From HIMB11 sp965657135 (GTDB lineage Bacteria > Pseudomonadota > Alphaproteobacteria > Rhodobacterales > Rhodobacteraceae): 64,000 bases of DNA. Location of the stretch: positions 99,117-163,116 of the forward strand of contig CBFHNF010000002.1 of assembly GCA_965657135.1 (NCBI GenBank), read 5' to 3'. Under the pieces are notes generated by a model. It did not search any database and was not told the DNA's origin. It saw only the letters and a program-made list of their open reading frames with translations. Position 1 is the first letter of the stretch. Each line of letters starts with the position of its first letter. The translations under genes and the position numbers were made by a program. Positions 8,003 to 16,777 of this stretch are shown piece by piece.

Positions 8003-9175
8003 CTAAACCGCGTTTGGTGTTAGACGTTTTTCGGCGACGCGCGCCATAATTGATGCGCCCACAGGCAGAACCTCTAGCCCAAGTATGAATGAAGGATTAT
8101 GCAATCCAACGGTCCCCACATGTCCCACACGGCAATATGCTCCGGGGATTGATTTCATCATATCTGCGAAATCCTCTGATCCAGTCGCAGGTTGAATTTT
8201 GTCGGACACCCGATCAGTCCCCACAATATCTGCCGCCGCATCAAGATACGCAGAACTAAGATCATTGTCGTTTTGCAAAACTGAAAAGGCCGCTCGGATG
8301 TCCAGCGTCACTTCGGCATCGTATGCGGTTGCGACACCGTCGCAAATCGCGCGCATCCGATTGCACACCAGGTCAAAAATGTCATCTTTGAAATATCGGA
8401 TGGTGCCACATAAATGTGCCGTCTGGGGAATCACGTTATAGGCCGATCCTGCGTGCACCTGTGTTATCGACAGGACGCACGTCTCAAGCGGTGGGACATT
8501 TCGCGAGATGATTGCATTTAAATCGGTGATCAGTGAATTGGTGATTTGAATCGCGTCTTTTGCGTTTTGCGGCATGGCGGCATGGGCGCCTTTGCCGCTA
8601 ACATGAATATCGAAAAAAGCAGCTCCCGCCATAGCAGCGCCACGACATATTTCAAACGTGCCGGGATTCCCATTCGGTGAATTGTGCATGCCGAAAACTT
8701 CATCACATGGAAAACGATCAAACAGGCCGTCTTCGATCATTGCCTTGGCGCCGCCCAGTCCCTCTTCGGCGGGTTGGAAAATGACAATCACTTCGCCCTG
8801 AAAATCCCGCGTTTCGGCCAAATGCTTTGCCGCACCCAGCAACATTGTGGTGTGTGCATCGTGCCCACAGGCATGCATTTTTCCGTCTTTTTGGGATTTA
8901 TAGGCCAACTCGGTTTCTTCGTGAATGGGCAATGCATCCATATCAGCTCGCAAGCCGATACGCCGGTTTCCAGCATGCTTTCCTTTTATAACACCCACAA
9001 CACCCGTAACGCCAATGCCTGTATGCACTTCATCTACACCAAAATCAGTCAAGTATTGTGCCACGATTTTGCTTGTGCGTACCTCTTCAAATCCAATCTC
9101 TGGGTTTTGATGGAAATCTTTGTAGATATCTTCCATTTGATTGGTAAAGTTGGAAATGACTGGCAAAATGTTCAT
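8003..9175 (-). CDS. M20 family metallo-amidohydrolase (hippurate hydrolase-like)
   Basis: 390 aa cytoplasmic zinc hydrolase of the M20D/AbgB-HipO group, which removes acyl groups from N-acyl amino acids or related amides. Seen: ADMDALPIHEETELAY, MHACGHDAHTTMLLG with metal ligands, FQPAEEGLGGAKAMIEDGLF, and EDFADMMKSIPGAY near the C-terminus. The ATG at 9175 is chosen because AGAGG lies just upstream; the longer frame adds 42 residues with no homology that I recognise. First gene of a probable operon with the LysE exporter and the methyltransferase. Confidence 0.85.
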   Translation of the reverse strand: MNILPVISNFTNQMEDIYKDFHQNPEIGFEEVRTSKIVAQYLTDFGVDEVHTGIGVTGVVGVIKGKHAGNRRIGLRADMDALPIHEETELAYKSQKDGKMHACGHDAHTTMLLGAAKHLAETRDFQGEVIVIFQPAEEGLGGAKAMIEDGLFDRFPCDEVFGMHNSPNGNPGTFEICRGAAMAGAAFFDIHVSGKGAHAAMPQNAKDAIQITNSLITDLNAIISRNVPPLETCVLSITQVHAGSAYNVIPQTAHLCGTIRYFKDDIFDLVCNRMRAICDGVATAYDAEVTLDIRAAFSVLQNDNDLSSAYLDAAADIVGTDRVSDKIQPATGSEDFADMMKSIPGAYCRVGHVGTVGLHNPSFILGLEVLPVGASIMARVAEKRLTPNAV

Positions 9176-9293
9176 ATTAGCCTCTGTTTGAATGAGCAAG
9201 TGATTGATTATGGCCGAGGTTACACGTGAATTTGGCTGCGTCAAATAAGTTTGCAGCAAATAAATCGCAATATTAAGTGATAAAGGCACCAAA

Positions 9294-10040
9294 ATGAGCA
9301 CACTTTACATCACAGGCGCAGGCGTCAGCGCACAAAGTGGGATCCCCACATTTCGGGGCGAAGATGGCTTTTGGACGATCGGCAGCGTGAATTACACACC
9401 CCAAGAAATGGCGACGAGAGAGATGTATTTAAATCATCCCGATGCGTTTTTGCTGTGGTATTTTCGACGCTTCGCCTGTTATCGCGATATCGTGCCGAAC
9501 GACGTTCATCATTGGTTGTCAGATAAACGGCTGATCACCCAAAACATTGATGGTCTGGATGGTAAGGCGGGAAATGGAACGTACATTCCGATCCATGGTC
9601 GATTGGACAAGGTTACAGTGTTGCACCAGCAGGGTGAAACAGTGGCTTTATTGGACGCGCCATGGGAACAGGTGGTGTCACAGTGTCCAGATATCGAGGA
9701 TGATGAAGCCGTGAAAAAGGCCTTGTTGGATGCATTTCGAATTTCGAAAATATCGCTGATCCCTGAATTGGGTCATTCTTTGAAGCCATTTGTTTTGCTA
9801 TTTGATGAATATTATACCGATCTGTATCGGATGAATATGGCGGAAAACTGGATGCAACAGTCCACGCGTTTCGTGTTCATGGGGACGTCCTTTAGCGTTA
9901 ATATCACAAACATAGCCCTACGCTTGGCGATCATGAATGGTGCAGAAATTCATGTAGTGGATCCATTCCCGATTGATTTGGGGATGGAACATATCACCTA
10001 TCATAAAATGCGCGCTGACGAATATATTTGCCACGCCTAG
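9294..10040 (+). CDS. Divergent Sir2-family protein
   Basis: 248 aa. The NAD site is clear: GAGVSAQSGIPTFRG at residues 8-22, TQNIDGL at 82-88 and the catalytic-type IHG at 100-102. The zinc-binding cysteine pairs (CxxC...CxxC) expected after the histidine are absent, and the usual LRPxVVxFGE is replaced by LKPFVLLFDEYY. It may be a zinc-free deacylase, an ADP-ribosyltransferase or an NAD hydrolase. It starts 118 bases from the divergent M20 gene, has AAAGG before its ATG, and ends overlapping the convergent thioesterase by 4 bases. Confidence 0.75.
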   Translation: MSTLYITGAGVSAQSGIPTFRGEDGFWTIGSVNYTPQEMATREMYLNHPDAFLLWYFRRFACYRDIVPNDVHHWLSDKRLITQNIDGLDGKAGNGTYIPIHGRLDKVTVLHQQGETVALLDAPWEQVVSQCPDIEDDEAVKKALLDAFRISKISLIPELGHSLKPFVLLFDEYYTDLYRMNMAENWMQQSTRFVFMGTSFSVNITNIALRLAIMNGAEIHVVDPFPIDLGMEHITYHKMRADEYICHA

Positions 10041-10447
10041 TTCGGGACGAAAAACGTCGCTGATGCCCGGGCGACTGGCTTATCGCTTGGCAAAGCGATC
10101 ATGCTGGCCTCACAAAATATCAAGGAGCGCCCTTTTTTGACAACCTGCGCATCGCAAATTATGCGATCCCCTTTGGCCCCACTTAGGAAACGCGTTTCCA
10201 AATTCGTTGTTGCCACTGGTACGAATGCATCAAGCGCAGAAATACATGCGAATACCATTGCCGTATCCGCCAGAGAACTGAGCGCTTGACCAGACACGAT
10301 GCCCCCAACACGTTCGATATGTGGGTGGATCGGAATTTCAAGCGTCGCACCATTGGCGGACATTTGCGTAATGGTGATGTTTAAATCCAATATCCACTCA
10401 GCAAAATTTGCCCCCAAGAAATCCTGAGCTGCTTGTGTCGTGATCAT
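10037..10447 (-). CDS. PaaI/YigI-type hotdog thioesterase
   Basis: 136 aa single hotdog domain. The block HIERVGGIVSGQALSSLADTAMVFA corresponds to the helix and catalytic loop of acyl-CoA thioesterases, where the usual aspartate is present in LADTA. The substrate is unknown. Its start overlaps the end of the Gfo/Idh gene by 4 bases, so the two are co-translated. Confidence 0.75.
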   Translation of the reverse strand: MITTQAAQDFLGANFAEWILDLNITITQMSANGATLEIPIHPHIERVGGIVSGQALSSLADTAMVFACISALDAFVPVATTNLETRFLSGAKGDRIICDAQVVKKGRSLIFCEASMIALPSDKPVARASATFFVPN

Positions 10448-11562
10448 GGAGCGTCCGCCAGTACATTGTTTACATCAACCCATGCGCCCGTTTGCGAGGA
10501 GCGGATCGCGGCATCAATGACTTCGGCAACGGCCAATCCGTCACGAAATGTTGGGAAACGTGGTTTGCCTGTTTCAATGGCCTCGATGAAATCTTTGGCT
10601 TCGATGATGATCATATCTTGATATCCGGTACCGTGCCCGGGGCCCTGGCAAAAGGGTAAATAATCTGGATGTTCTGGCCCTGTCAGGATTTTGCGGAAAC
10701 CGCGTTCTGCCTCTGGGCCTTCGCTACGATAAAGCCAGAGAGCATTTTGATCTTCTTGATCAAAACGAATGGATCCTTTGGTACCATGAATTTCATAGGC
10801 ATATCCCATTTTGCGTCCTGTTGCCACGCGACTCGAATAGATGTGCCCCATTACACCATTTGCAAATCGGCACATGATTTGCGCGTGATCATCGTTGGTC
10901 ACCGCGCCGCCCGTGCGTGTTTTATGCACGGTTTCGACCTCTGCCATCACGCGCGTTATGGGGCCCATCAATCGCAAGGCTGCATTGACAGGATGTGGTG
11001 CCAAATCCCCCATGTTTCCCGTGGCCATACCCTCACAGCGCCAGTTTTTGGGCAACAATGGGTCAGATAAAAAGTCTTCGGTATGTTCACAGCGGAACCA
11101 AGTGACATCGCCAATTTCGCCGTTTTGGATCAAGTCATACGCAAAACGGGATGCAGGCGTGCGGATATAGTTAAATCCAACCATATTCGGCACATTCGCG
11201 GCCTCGGCCAATGTGACCATCGCACGTGCGCCTTCTATTGTGTCGGCGATGGGTTTTTCACACAACACTGGTTTCCCCAAGGCGATCGCCGCGCGTGCAA
11301 TGGCCTCGTGTGTGTCTTGCGGGGACGCAATTATGACGGCTTCAACCTTTGGGTCATTCACCAAATCAAGCCAATCGCTGGCTGCCCGCCTGAACCCGTA
11401 GCTAGTGCGATATCGTTCCGCACTTTCAGGAGAAGATGCCGCAATAGTTTGCAAAACAGGGCGTAATTTCGTGTTAAATACAGCGCCAACTGCGGACATG
11501 GCAACACTGTGTGCCTTGCCCATGTATCCACCGCCAACTACTCCAATTCCGATCTCTGTCAT
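10444..11562 (-). CDS. Gfo/Idh/MocA family NAD(P)-dependent oxidoreductase
   Basis: 372 aa from ATG 11562. The N-terminal Rossmann fold has GVVGGGYMGKAHS, and the family motif is CEKPIA; the C-terminal domain contains GDLAPHPVNAALRLMG with the likely catalytic histidine. These enzymes oxidise sugars, inositols or related polyols. The gene is followed by a coupled hotdog thioesterase, an unusual partner for this family. It is divergent from the mesaconyl-CoA hydratase-like gene across 308 bases. Confidence 0.85.
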   Translation of the reverse strand: MTEIGIGVVGGGYMGKAHSVAMSAVGAVFNTKLRPVLQTIAASSPESAERYRTSYGFRRAASDWLDLVNDPKVEAVIIASPQDTHEAIARAAIALGKPVLCEKPIADTIEGARAMVTLAEAANVPNMVGFNYIRTPASRFAYDLIQNGEIGDVTWFRCEHTEDFLSDPLLPKNWRCEGMATGNMGDLAPHPVNAALRLMGPITRVMAEVETVHKTRTGGAVTNDDHAQIMCRFANGVMGHIYSSRVATGRKMGYAYEIHGTKGSIRFDQEDQNALWLYRSEGPEAERGFRKILTGPEHPDYLPFCQGPGHGTGYQDMIIIEAKDFIEAIETGKPRFPTFRDGLAVAEVIDAAIRSSQTGAWVDVNNVLADAP

Positions 11563-11870
11563 GTCTATTCCCCAATGCGATACTTTGTTGGAAAACAGAG
11601 TGACGGCAGATTTAGAAGTTTCAAGCCTTTTCGAAAAACGGATCACAAAAAATGAAAAACCAGACAGTTTTTAGGGGGTGCGACACCATGCCCACATATT
11701 TTGCATGTGCAGCATGACCTAGGGAAAAGGTGAATGAATTCAGCGCGAGACACTGTTTTCGCGTTTGCAGCATTTGCATGTGTATACAATAGTATTCACG
11801 TAAGTTACTGATTTTATTATTAAAAATATTAAATACCGGATACAGTGCTATAAAACAGTGAGGATGTCCC
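11563..11870. other. 308-base divergent intergenic region
   Basis: The region separates the Gfo/Idh gene from the mesaconyl-CoA hydratase-like gene. It becomes very AT-rich near 11805-11835 and holds one near-palindrome at 11780-11799, described separately. An 83-codon minus-strand frame runs through it, but with no ribosome site and no recognisable protein. I see no RNA gene. Confidence 0.5.
11780..11799. promoter_or_regulatory. Near-perfect palindrome, candidate operator
   Basis: Arms GTGTATAC (11780-11787) and GTATTCAC (11792-11799) around AATA differ from a perfect inverted repeat at one position. It lies about 70 bases before the mesaconyl-CoA hydratase-like start and resembles GntR-type operators (TGTATACA-like). 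No GntR gene is in the window, so the regulator is unknown. Confidence 0.4.
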
Positions 11871-12719
11871 ATGGATCAATTCAACTTATCGGTATGGGCA
11901 GGAAAAACAAAGACAGAGCGCGACTGCATTAATGAAGAACGTGCCGCACAAATACACGCGACCCTGGGGCAACCTGGATCAGACGCACCAAAATTAGCAG
12001 ATGCGCTACCGCCGCTGTGGCATTGGTGCGCCTTCGGACCTGATGCGATGACTCGCGATCTGAAAGTGGATGGACATGCAAGTGGAGGCGATTTTTTGCC
12101 CCCGATCAAGTTGCCACGCCGGATGTGGGCAGGTGGTGCCTTAGAATTTCACGCACCTCTTTTCATAGGGGACACCATCACCCGAACATCCACAATTCGC
12201 GAAGTTGCGGAGAAGGAAACGGGTGCAGGTCCGATGGTTTTGGTGACAGTTGACCATATCTTGTGTGGACCGCGCGGTGTTTCACTCACCGAGCGACAAG
12301 ACATCGCCTATCTTGAAATTCCCGCGGCATATGCGCCTCCTAAAAAGCGGCCCATCCCTAGCGAAGTGGATTTTCAGCTGGATATGCACATGTCCTCGCC
12401 TTTGCTATTCCGGTATTCAGCGGTAACGTTCAACGCGCACAGAATTCACTACGACGTAGAATATGCGCGAACTGAGGAAAGTTACCCAGGTCTTGTTGTA
12501 CATGGACCCTTGCAGGCTACGCTGCTTATGCAGTCGGCCGTGCAGCATCGTGGCGAGGTGCCACAATACTTTGATTTCCGCGGTGTGCATCCTGCCTTTG
12601 CGGGTGAGGAGTTCAGCATCCTAGGCGTTAATGAGGACACTGCCACTATGCGTTTGTTCACTGGCTCTGCAGGACATCAATGTATGCAGGCAACCGCAAT
12701 TTGGGGGGCAACGGTATGA
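11871..12719 (+). CDS. Mesaconyl-C4-CoA (3-methylfumaryl-CoA) hydratase-like protein
   Basis: 282 aa double-hotdog hydratase of the FAS1-like dehydratase/MaoC type. The N-terminal hotdog contains PPIKLPRRMWAGGALEFHAPL and GDTITRTSTI; the C-terminal one carries YSAVTFNAHRIHYDVEYA and GLVVHGPLQA with the hydratase histidine. This arrangement is that of mesaconyl-C4-CoA hydratase (Meh), which forms citramalyl-CoA. GAGG lies before the ATG. It overlaps the next gene, a 2-methylfumaryl-CoA isomerase-like protein, as ATGA, and those two enzymes act consecutively in the 3-hydroxypropionate bi-cycle. No citramalyl-CoA lyase is nearby. Confidence 0.75.
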   Translation: MDQFNLSVWAGKTKTERDCINEERAAQIHATLGQPGSDAPKLADALPPLWHWCAFGPDAMTRDLKVDGHASGGDFLPPIKLPRRMWAGGALEFHAPLFIGDTITRTSTIREVAEKETGAGPMVLVTVDHILCGPRGVSLTERQDIAYLEIPAAYAPPKKRPIPSEVDFQLDMHMSSPLLFRYSAVTFNAHRIHYDVEYARTEESYPGLVVHGPLQATLLMQSAVQHRGEVPQYFDFRGVHPAFAGEEFSILGVNEDTATMRLFTGSAGHQCMQATAIWGATV

Positions 12720-13951
12720 GCGGTGTTTTGAAAGGTATGCGTGTTGTTGAAGGATCGGCATTTGTTGCTGTCCCTCTCGCTGGAATGACATTGGCCCAGA
12801 TGGGCGCTGAGGTGATACGGTTTGACCGTGTTCAAGGGGGCCTAGATGCGGGCCGCTGGCCGCTTGCTCCGAACGGTCAAAGCCTGTTTTGGGATGGTAT
12901 GAACAAAGGAAAAAAATCAATTGCCGTCGATATGAAAGACCCGCGCGGCAAAGAGTTGATCACACAGATTATTACGGCACCGGGTGAGGATGCTGGCTTA
13001 TTCCTGACAAACCTAAGGGTGCAGGGATGGATGGATCATGAAACATTATCACAACATCGTCCTGATTTGGTCTCGGTCACACTCAGTGGGGATCGACATG
13101 GGCGTCCGCAAGTTGACTATACGGTTAATCCGGCCCTTGGTATTCCCGATATCACGGGCCCAGAGGGGTCAATCAACCCAACTGCGAACGCATTGCCAGC
13201 GTGGGATTTGATCGCAGGGAATATGTGTGTGTCCGCGCTTTTGGCTGCAGAACGGCATAGATTGCGCCATGGTGCGGGACAGGCGGTTGATCTGAACCTA
13301 AAAGACGTGGCTGCCGCCGTTATCGGACATTTGGGTATGATCGGGGATGCTACATTAAACACGAATGAACGCGGGAAATCCGGGAATGCGCTTTATGGTG
13401 CTTATGGACATGATTTCCTATGTGCCGATGGACGGCGCGTCATGATCATTGGCCTGACGGATCGACAATGGCGCGGCATTGTCAAGGCAACGGAAACATC
13501 AACTCTAATGCAACAATTGGCCCATGAACATAATGTGGATCTGGGTGACGAAGGGGCGCGTTGGCAGCTGAGGCATCACGTCACGGCTTTGCTTAGCCCT
13601 TGGTTTCAAGAGCGCACGCTTGATCATATCGCTCCGATATTCGATGCGGCTGGATTGACATGGTCAGAGTTTCGATCGACCAAACGTGCTCTAGCCGAGG
13701 ATCCAGACCTAAGTAGCGACAACCCAATGTTTGTCGAAACCCAACAAGGCTGCAGCGGGACCTATTTGGTGCCCAAATCGCCCATGTCCTTTGAGAATTG
13801 TGAAACACCTTTGGCCGTTAAAGCACCAATCTTAGGTGAACATACCGAGGAAATCCTAGGCGACGTCGTTGGAATGAGTGATGGTGAAATTTCAAGTTTG
13901 TTCGATCGTGGCATCGTGACCGCGCCATCATTCTCGCGCCGAGCGGCGTGA
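12716..13951 (+). CDS. 2-Methylfumaryl-CoA isomerase-like family III CoA-transferase
   Basis: 411 aa protein of the CaiB/BaiF (family III) fold. The N-terminus LKGMRVVEGSAFVAVPLAGM, GDRHGRPQVDYTVNPALGIP and LYGAYGHDFLCADGRRVMI strongly recall mesaconyl-CoA C1-C4 CoA-transferase (Mct), which moves CoA within mesaconyl-CoA. The catalytic aspartate expected after NLKDVAAAVIGHLGM is present in LKD. The start at 12716 overlaps the preceding hydratase stop as ATGA. Specific function is inferred from resemblance plus the neighbouring hydratase; other intramolecular or intermolecular CoA transfers are possible. Confidence 0.7.
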   Translation: MSGVLKGMRVVEGSAFVAVPLAGMTLAQMGAEVIRFDRVQGGLDAGRWPLAPNGQSLFWDGMNKGKKSIAVDMKDPRGKELITQIITAPGEDAGLFLTNLRVQGWMDHETLSQHRPDLVSVTLSGDRHGRPQVDYTVNPALGIPDITGPEGSINPTANALPAWDLIAGNMCVSALLAAERHRLRHGAGQAVDLNLKDVAAAVIGHLGMIGDATLNTNERGKSGNALYGAYGHDFLCADGRRVMIIGLTDRQWRGIVKATETSTLMQQLAHEHNVDLGDEGARWQLRHHVTALLSPWFQERTLDHIAPIFDAAGLTWSEFRSTKRALAEDPDLSSDNPMFVETQQGCSGTYLVPKSPMSFENCETPLAVKAPILGEHTEEILGDVVGMSDGEISSLFDRGIVTAPSFSRRAA

Positions 13952-13958
13952 CCTATTG

Positions 13959-14735
13959 CTATGCCAGCATCTTGGTATCACCATCGACAGCGATTGCCTG
14001 ACCAGATATGCGTCGTCCAGACGGTGATGATAAATACATGATTTGGTCGGCGATATCTTGGGCAGTCACATAATCCTTGATCGAGGTATAGGAAAAGGCT
14101 TCGCGCTCAACTTCGTCAAATGATTTGCCCAATCTCTGCGCTTTGGCGGATAACACGTTGCGTTGTCGATCCCCTGCGACAAGGCCAGGCAAAATCGCGT
14201 TTACGCGAATTTTATCTACACCCAGTTCAATCGCTAGGGACTTTGTAAGCCCAATCACACCCCATTTTGCAGCAGCATACGGGGTGCGATAGGCAAATCC
14301 GTGTTTGCCAGCGGCTGAGGATAGATTGGTGATTGATGCATCTCCACTTTGGCGCAGGGATGGAATGCAAGCTTTTGCGAAATAAAATTGGCTGGATAAG
14401 CAGATATTCAAACATGCCTGCCAGTCAACGGCGTCAATGTCTTCGATCCCTAGGGTTGGGCCAGCGATACCTGCGTTATTGATCAAACAATCCAGCCCAC
14501 CAAGGGCTTCGATTGCTGAGTTGCAGAACTGTTGAACAGCGGTTTGATCGCCGACATCAACGAGTTGTGCTGTGATGTTTGGGTGTACTGATTTCAGTTC
14601 TTGGATAAAGTCAGGGTTGATGTCGCAGGTTGCGACCTGTGCGCCTTGACTAACAAACCCCTCAACGATTGCTCGCCCAATACCAGAGCCGCCAGCGCTG
14701 ACAATAACGCGTTTCCCAGTCAGATCAAAATTCAT
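13959..14735 (-). CDS. SDR family NAD(P)-dependent oxidoreductase
   Basis: 258 aa classical short-chain dehydrogenase. The cofactor motif is SAGGSGIGRAI, the NNAGIAG motif follows, and the catalytic Ser-Tyr-Lys set is in TNLSSAAGKHGFAYRTPYAAAK (YAAAK). It starts 3 bases after the monooxygenase stop on the same strand, so it is the second gene of that operon. In the pathway proposed here it could oxidise the beta-hydroxyacyl-CoA made by the crotonase, the role of CouN in Rhodococcus, but a diol or alcohol substrate is equally possible. Confidence 0.75.
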   Translation of the reverse strand: MNFDLTGKRVIVSAGGSGIGRAIVEGFVSQGAQVATCDINPDFIQELKSVHPNITAQLVDVGDQTAVQQFCNSAIEALGGLDCLINNAGIAGPTLGIEDIDAVDWQACLNICLSSQFYFAKACIPSLRQSGDASITNLSSAAGKHGFAYRTPYAAAKWGVIGLTKSLAIELGVDKIRVNAILPGLVAGDRQRNVLSAKAQRLGKSFDEVEREAFSYTSIKDYVTAQDIADQIMYLSSPSGRRISGQAIAVDGDTKMLA

Positions 14736-14738
14736 GTT

Positions 14739-16655
14739 TCAATGCCCCAATGTGCTGCTCCAAACAGCTTTTAGGTGTGAAAATAGCACATCCAAATGAT
14801 CAAGTGGTAGGATTTGTGAAATATATTGATCTGGTCGCACCAAAATTAATGCGCCCTGAGTGCGATCTATTCCGCGCAGATCAAATATATCAGGTGCATC
14901 TTTGACATCTGCACAGAAAACTTTTTCATAATCGGTTAGGCCGTATCTTCCCTTGGCTGGGCGCAGGGCAGGGTGCGTTGATCCAAAATCAATAGCGCGG
15001 AAATTCTGTTGATAGATGGCGCGCAAATCTAATAAATCGTCAGGATCAAATCCATTTTCGATGGATTTCTTGATGGGTGAATTTTGATCATTTTGTAATC
15101 GGTCCAGCGTTGCCCACATTGGGCTATCTTTATCATCAGGTGCCACATCAGGGGCAAACGCAAATAGGGTCCACCGATGCCCGACCTCGATCACATGTCC
15201 CAATTCCATCGGTTTGGCGTCTGCCAGACGGATCACTGGTGCAGAATGGAACCGCTCGCCAACGATAAGCCCAGTTGCAAGACGTTGATGGTTGGCTGTT
15301 CCCATAATGAGGGAGGGCGCATAGCACACTGTTAAACCTGCAGTGAAGCGACCACCGTCGACAAATTTTTTCTGGATCATCGGAATATCGGTTTCTTCGT
15401 CCGCGCCGCGCGCGCTGACCGCGCGCGACCACTGATGATCAAAATCAATCAGAGCCTTAGCGGTTGCGCGACGTTCTGCTGAATAGCTCGATAACAACTT
15501 GGGATCACTATGACCGAGCAGGACCGAGATCAACTTCCAACCCAAGTTAAAGGTGTCCCCCATTGAAACATTCATGCCCTGTCCGGCTTTGGGACTATGG
15601 GTATGACAGGCATCACCTGCTACAAAAACGCATGGTGCCTCTTGTCCTACTTTGTCCTCGGGAATATTGTCGAAGCGATCCGTTAGGCGGTGGCCTATTT
15701 CATAGATCGACCACCAAACCACTTCTTTCACGTCCAATTTATGCGGACGTAAAATGCGATTTGCTTTTGCAATGATGTCGTCTTGGGTCAATCCGCGATC
15801 TGCAACGCGTTCTGTTTCTGTCAATTTGTCCATTTCGACGTAAAGGCGTACCAAATATCCCCCCTCACGCGGTAACACCAGAATGCTGCCATCGGCTTGG
15901 GATTGGATGATTGATTTCATCCGGATGTCGGGGAAATCTGTGTTGACCAAGATATCCATCACGCCCCAGGCTTGATGCGCGGCATCCCCGTGCAATGTGC
16001 CACCAATGGCGCGGCGTACAGTGCTGCGCGCACCGTCACAACCCACCACATACCGCGCGCGCACGATCTCAGTGTGTCCCGCATGCACGGCATCGCAGCG
16101 TTCCAAGGTCACAGTGACAGGGTAATCTGATGCATTTGGATCAATCGTTAAATCCGCGACTTTCAAATTGTAATCTGGCTCGAGTCGCGTCGGCGCATGC
16201 TTCATTTTATCCAAAAACATATCGTGAATGCGCGCCTGATTGATTAAGACGTGGGGCATTTCGCTGATGCCATCTTCGACATCTTGTACCCGACCCACCC
16301 GCGCAATATGAGCGGGATTTTCTGGATCAGGCGTCCAAAATGTTGTTTCGTTGATCCAAACGGACTCGCGGCTGAGTTTTTCAGCAAATCCAAAGGTTTG
16401 AAACATCTCCATTGAGCGAACGCTAATCCCGTCGGCCTGACCTTTCTCCATAGGTCCGGATTTGGGCTCGACGATCATGGTTGTTATATTTGGGTAACGC
16501 GCCAACTGGGCCGCAAGACATAATCCTGCAGGACCGCAACCAGCAATGATTACGTCCACATTTGCGGGCAAGCCATTTTCACCAACGCTACGCGGTGCAC
16601 CCTCCGGGCTAATGTCGGGGTCGCCTGGAACAAATCCATTAAGGTGATATTGCAT
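14739..16655 (-). CDS. FAD-dependent aromatic hydroxylase, 3-hydroxybenzoate 4-monooxygenase-like
   Basis: 638 aa flavoprotein that would hydroxylate a phenol using NADPH and O2; the closest family is 3-hydroxybenzoate 4-monooxygenase (MobA), which makes protocatechuate. The N-terminus MQYHLNGFVPGDPD is characteristic, with FAD motif GCGPAG at 39-44, the CDGARSTVRRAIG (DG) motif and GDACHTHSPKAGQGMN (GD motif). The C-terminal thioredoxin-like domain of phenol hydroxylases is present (ILVRPDQYIS region). The ATG at 16655 matches the family start. It is transcribed divergently from the crotonase-MarR operon with an operator-like repeat between. Confidence 0.8.
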   Translation of the reverse strand: MQYHLNGFVPGDPDISPEGAPRSVGENGLPANVDVIIAGCGPAGLCLAAQLARYPNITTMIVEPKSGPMEKGQADGISVRSMEMFQTFGFAEKLSRESVWINETTFWTPDPENPAHIARVGRVQDVEDGISEMPHVLINQARIHDMFLDKMKHAPTRLEPDYNLKVADLTIDPNASDYPVTVTLERCDAVHAGHTEIVRARYVVGCDGARSTVRRAIGGTLHGDAAHQAWGVMDILVNTDFPDIRMKSIIQSQADGSILVLPREGGYLVRLYVEMDKLTETERVADRGLTQDDIIAKANRILRPHKLDVKEVVWWSIYEIGHRLTDRFDNIPEDKVGQEAPCVFVAGDACHTHSPKAGQGMNVSMGDTFNLGWKLISVLLGHSDPKLLSSYSAERRATAKALIDFDHQWSRAVSARGADEETDIPMIQKKFVDGGRFTAGLTVCYAPSLIMGTANHQRLATGLIVGERFHSAPVIRLADAKPMELGHVIEVGHRWTLFAFAPDVAPDDKDSPMWATLDRLQNDQNSPIKKSIENGFDPDDLLDLRAIYQQNFRAIDFGSTHPALRPAKGRYGLTDYEKVFCADVKDAPDIFDLRGIDRTQGALILVRPDQYISQILPLDHLDVLFSHLKAVWSSTLGH

Positions 16656-16721
16656 GTGATGTTCCCTTCTTGGTCTGATCATCGGTCGAGATCGTGAAGA
16701 AAATTCTTTCATTTGCAATAT

Positions 16722-16738
16722 TGTTATGCATAATAACA
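16722..16738. promoter_or_regulatory. Operator-like inverted repeat in the divergent promoter region
   Basis: TGTTAT (16722-16727), 5-base spacer, ATAACA (16733-16738): perfect 6-base arms, 17 bases overall, in the 122-base region between the monooxygenase and the crotonase. A MarR-family repressor gene is the second gene of the plus-strand operon, so this is the natural site for a ligand-responsive repressor acting on both directions. Confidence 0.5.
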
Positions 16739-16777
16739 TAAATCAACAAGAACTATTGTCAAGTGGGAGCGTAACAC

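Noticed and set aside
9294..10040. Ordinary zinc sirtuin CobB
   Set aside because: The zinc cysteine pairs are absent, so I call only Sir2 family.
11621..11872. 83-codon minus-strand ORF in the 11.6-11.9 kb intergenic region
   Set aside because: No ribosome site, composition does not look like a protein of this genome, and it starts within the first codon of the opposite gene. Better read as regulatory DNA.
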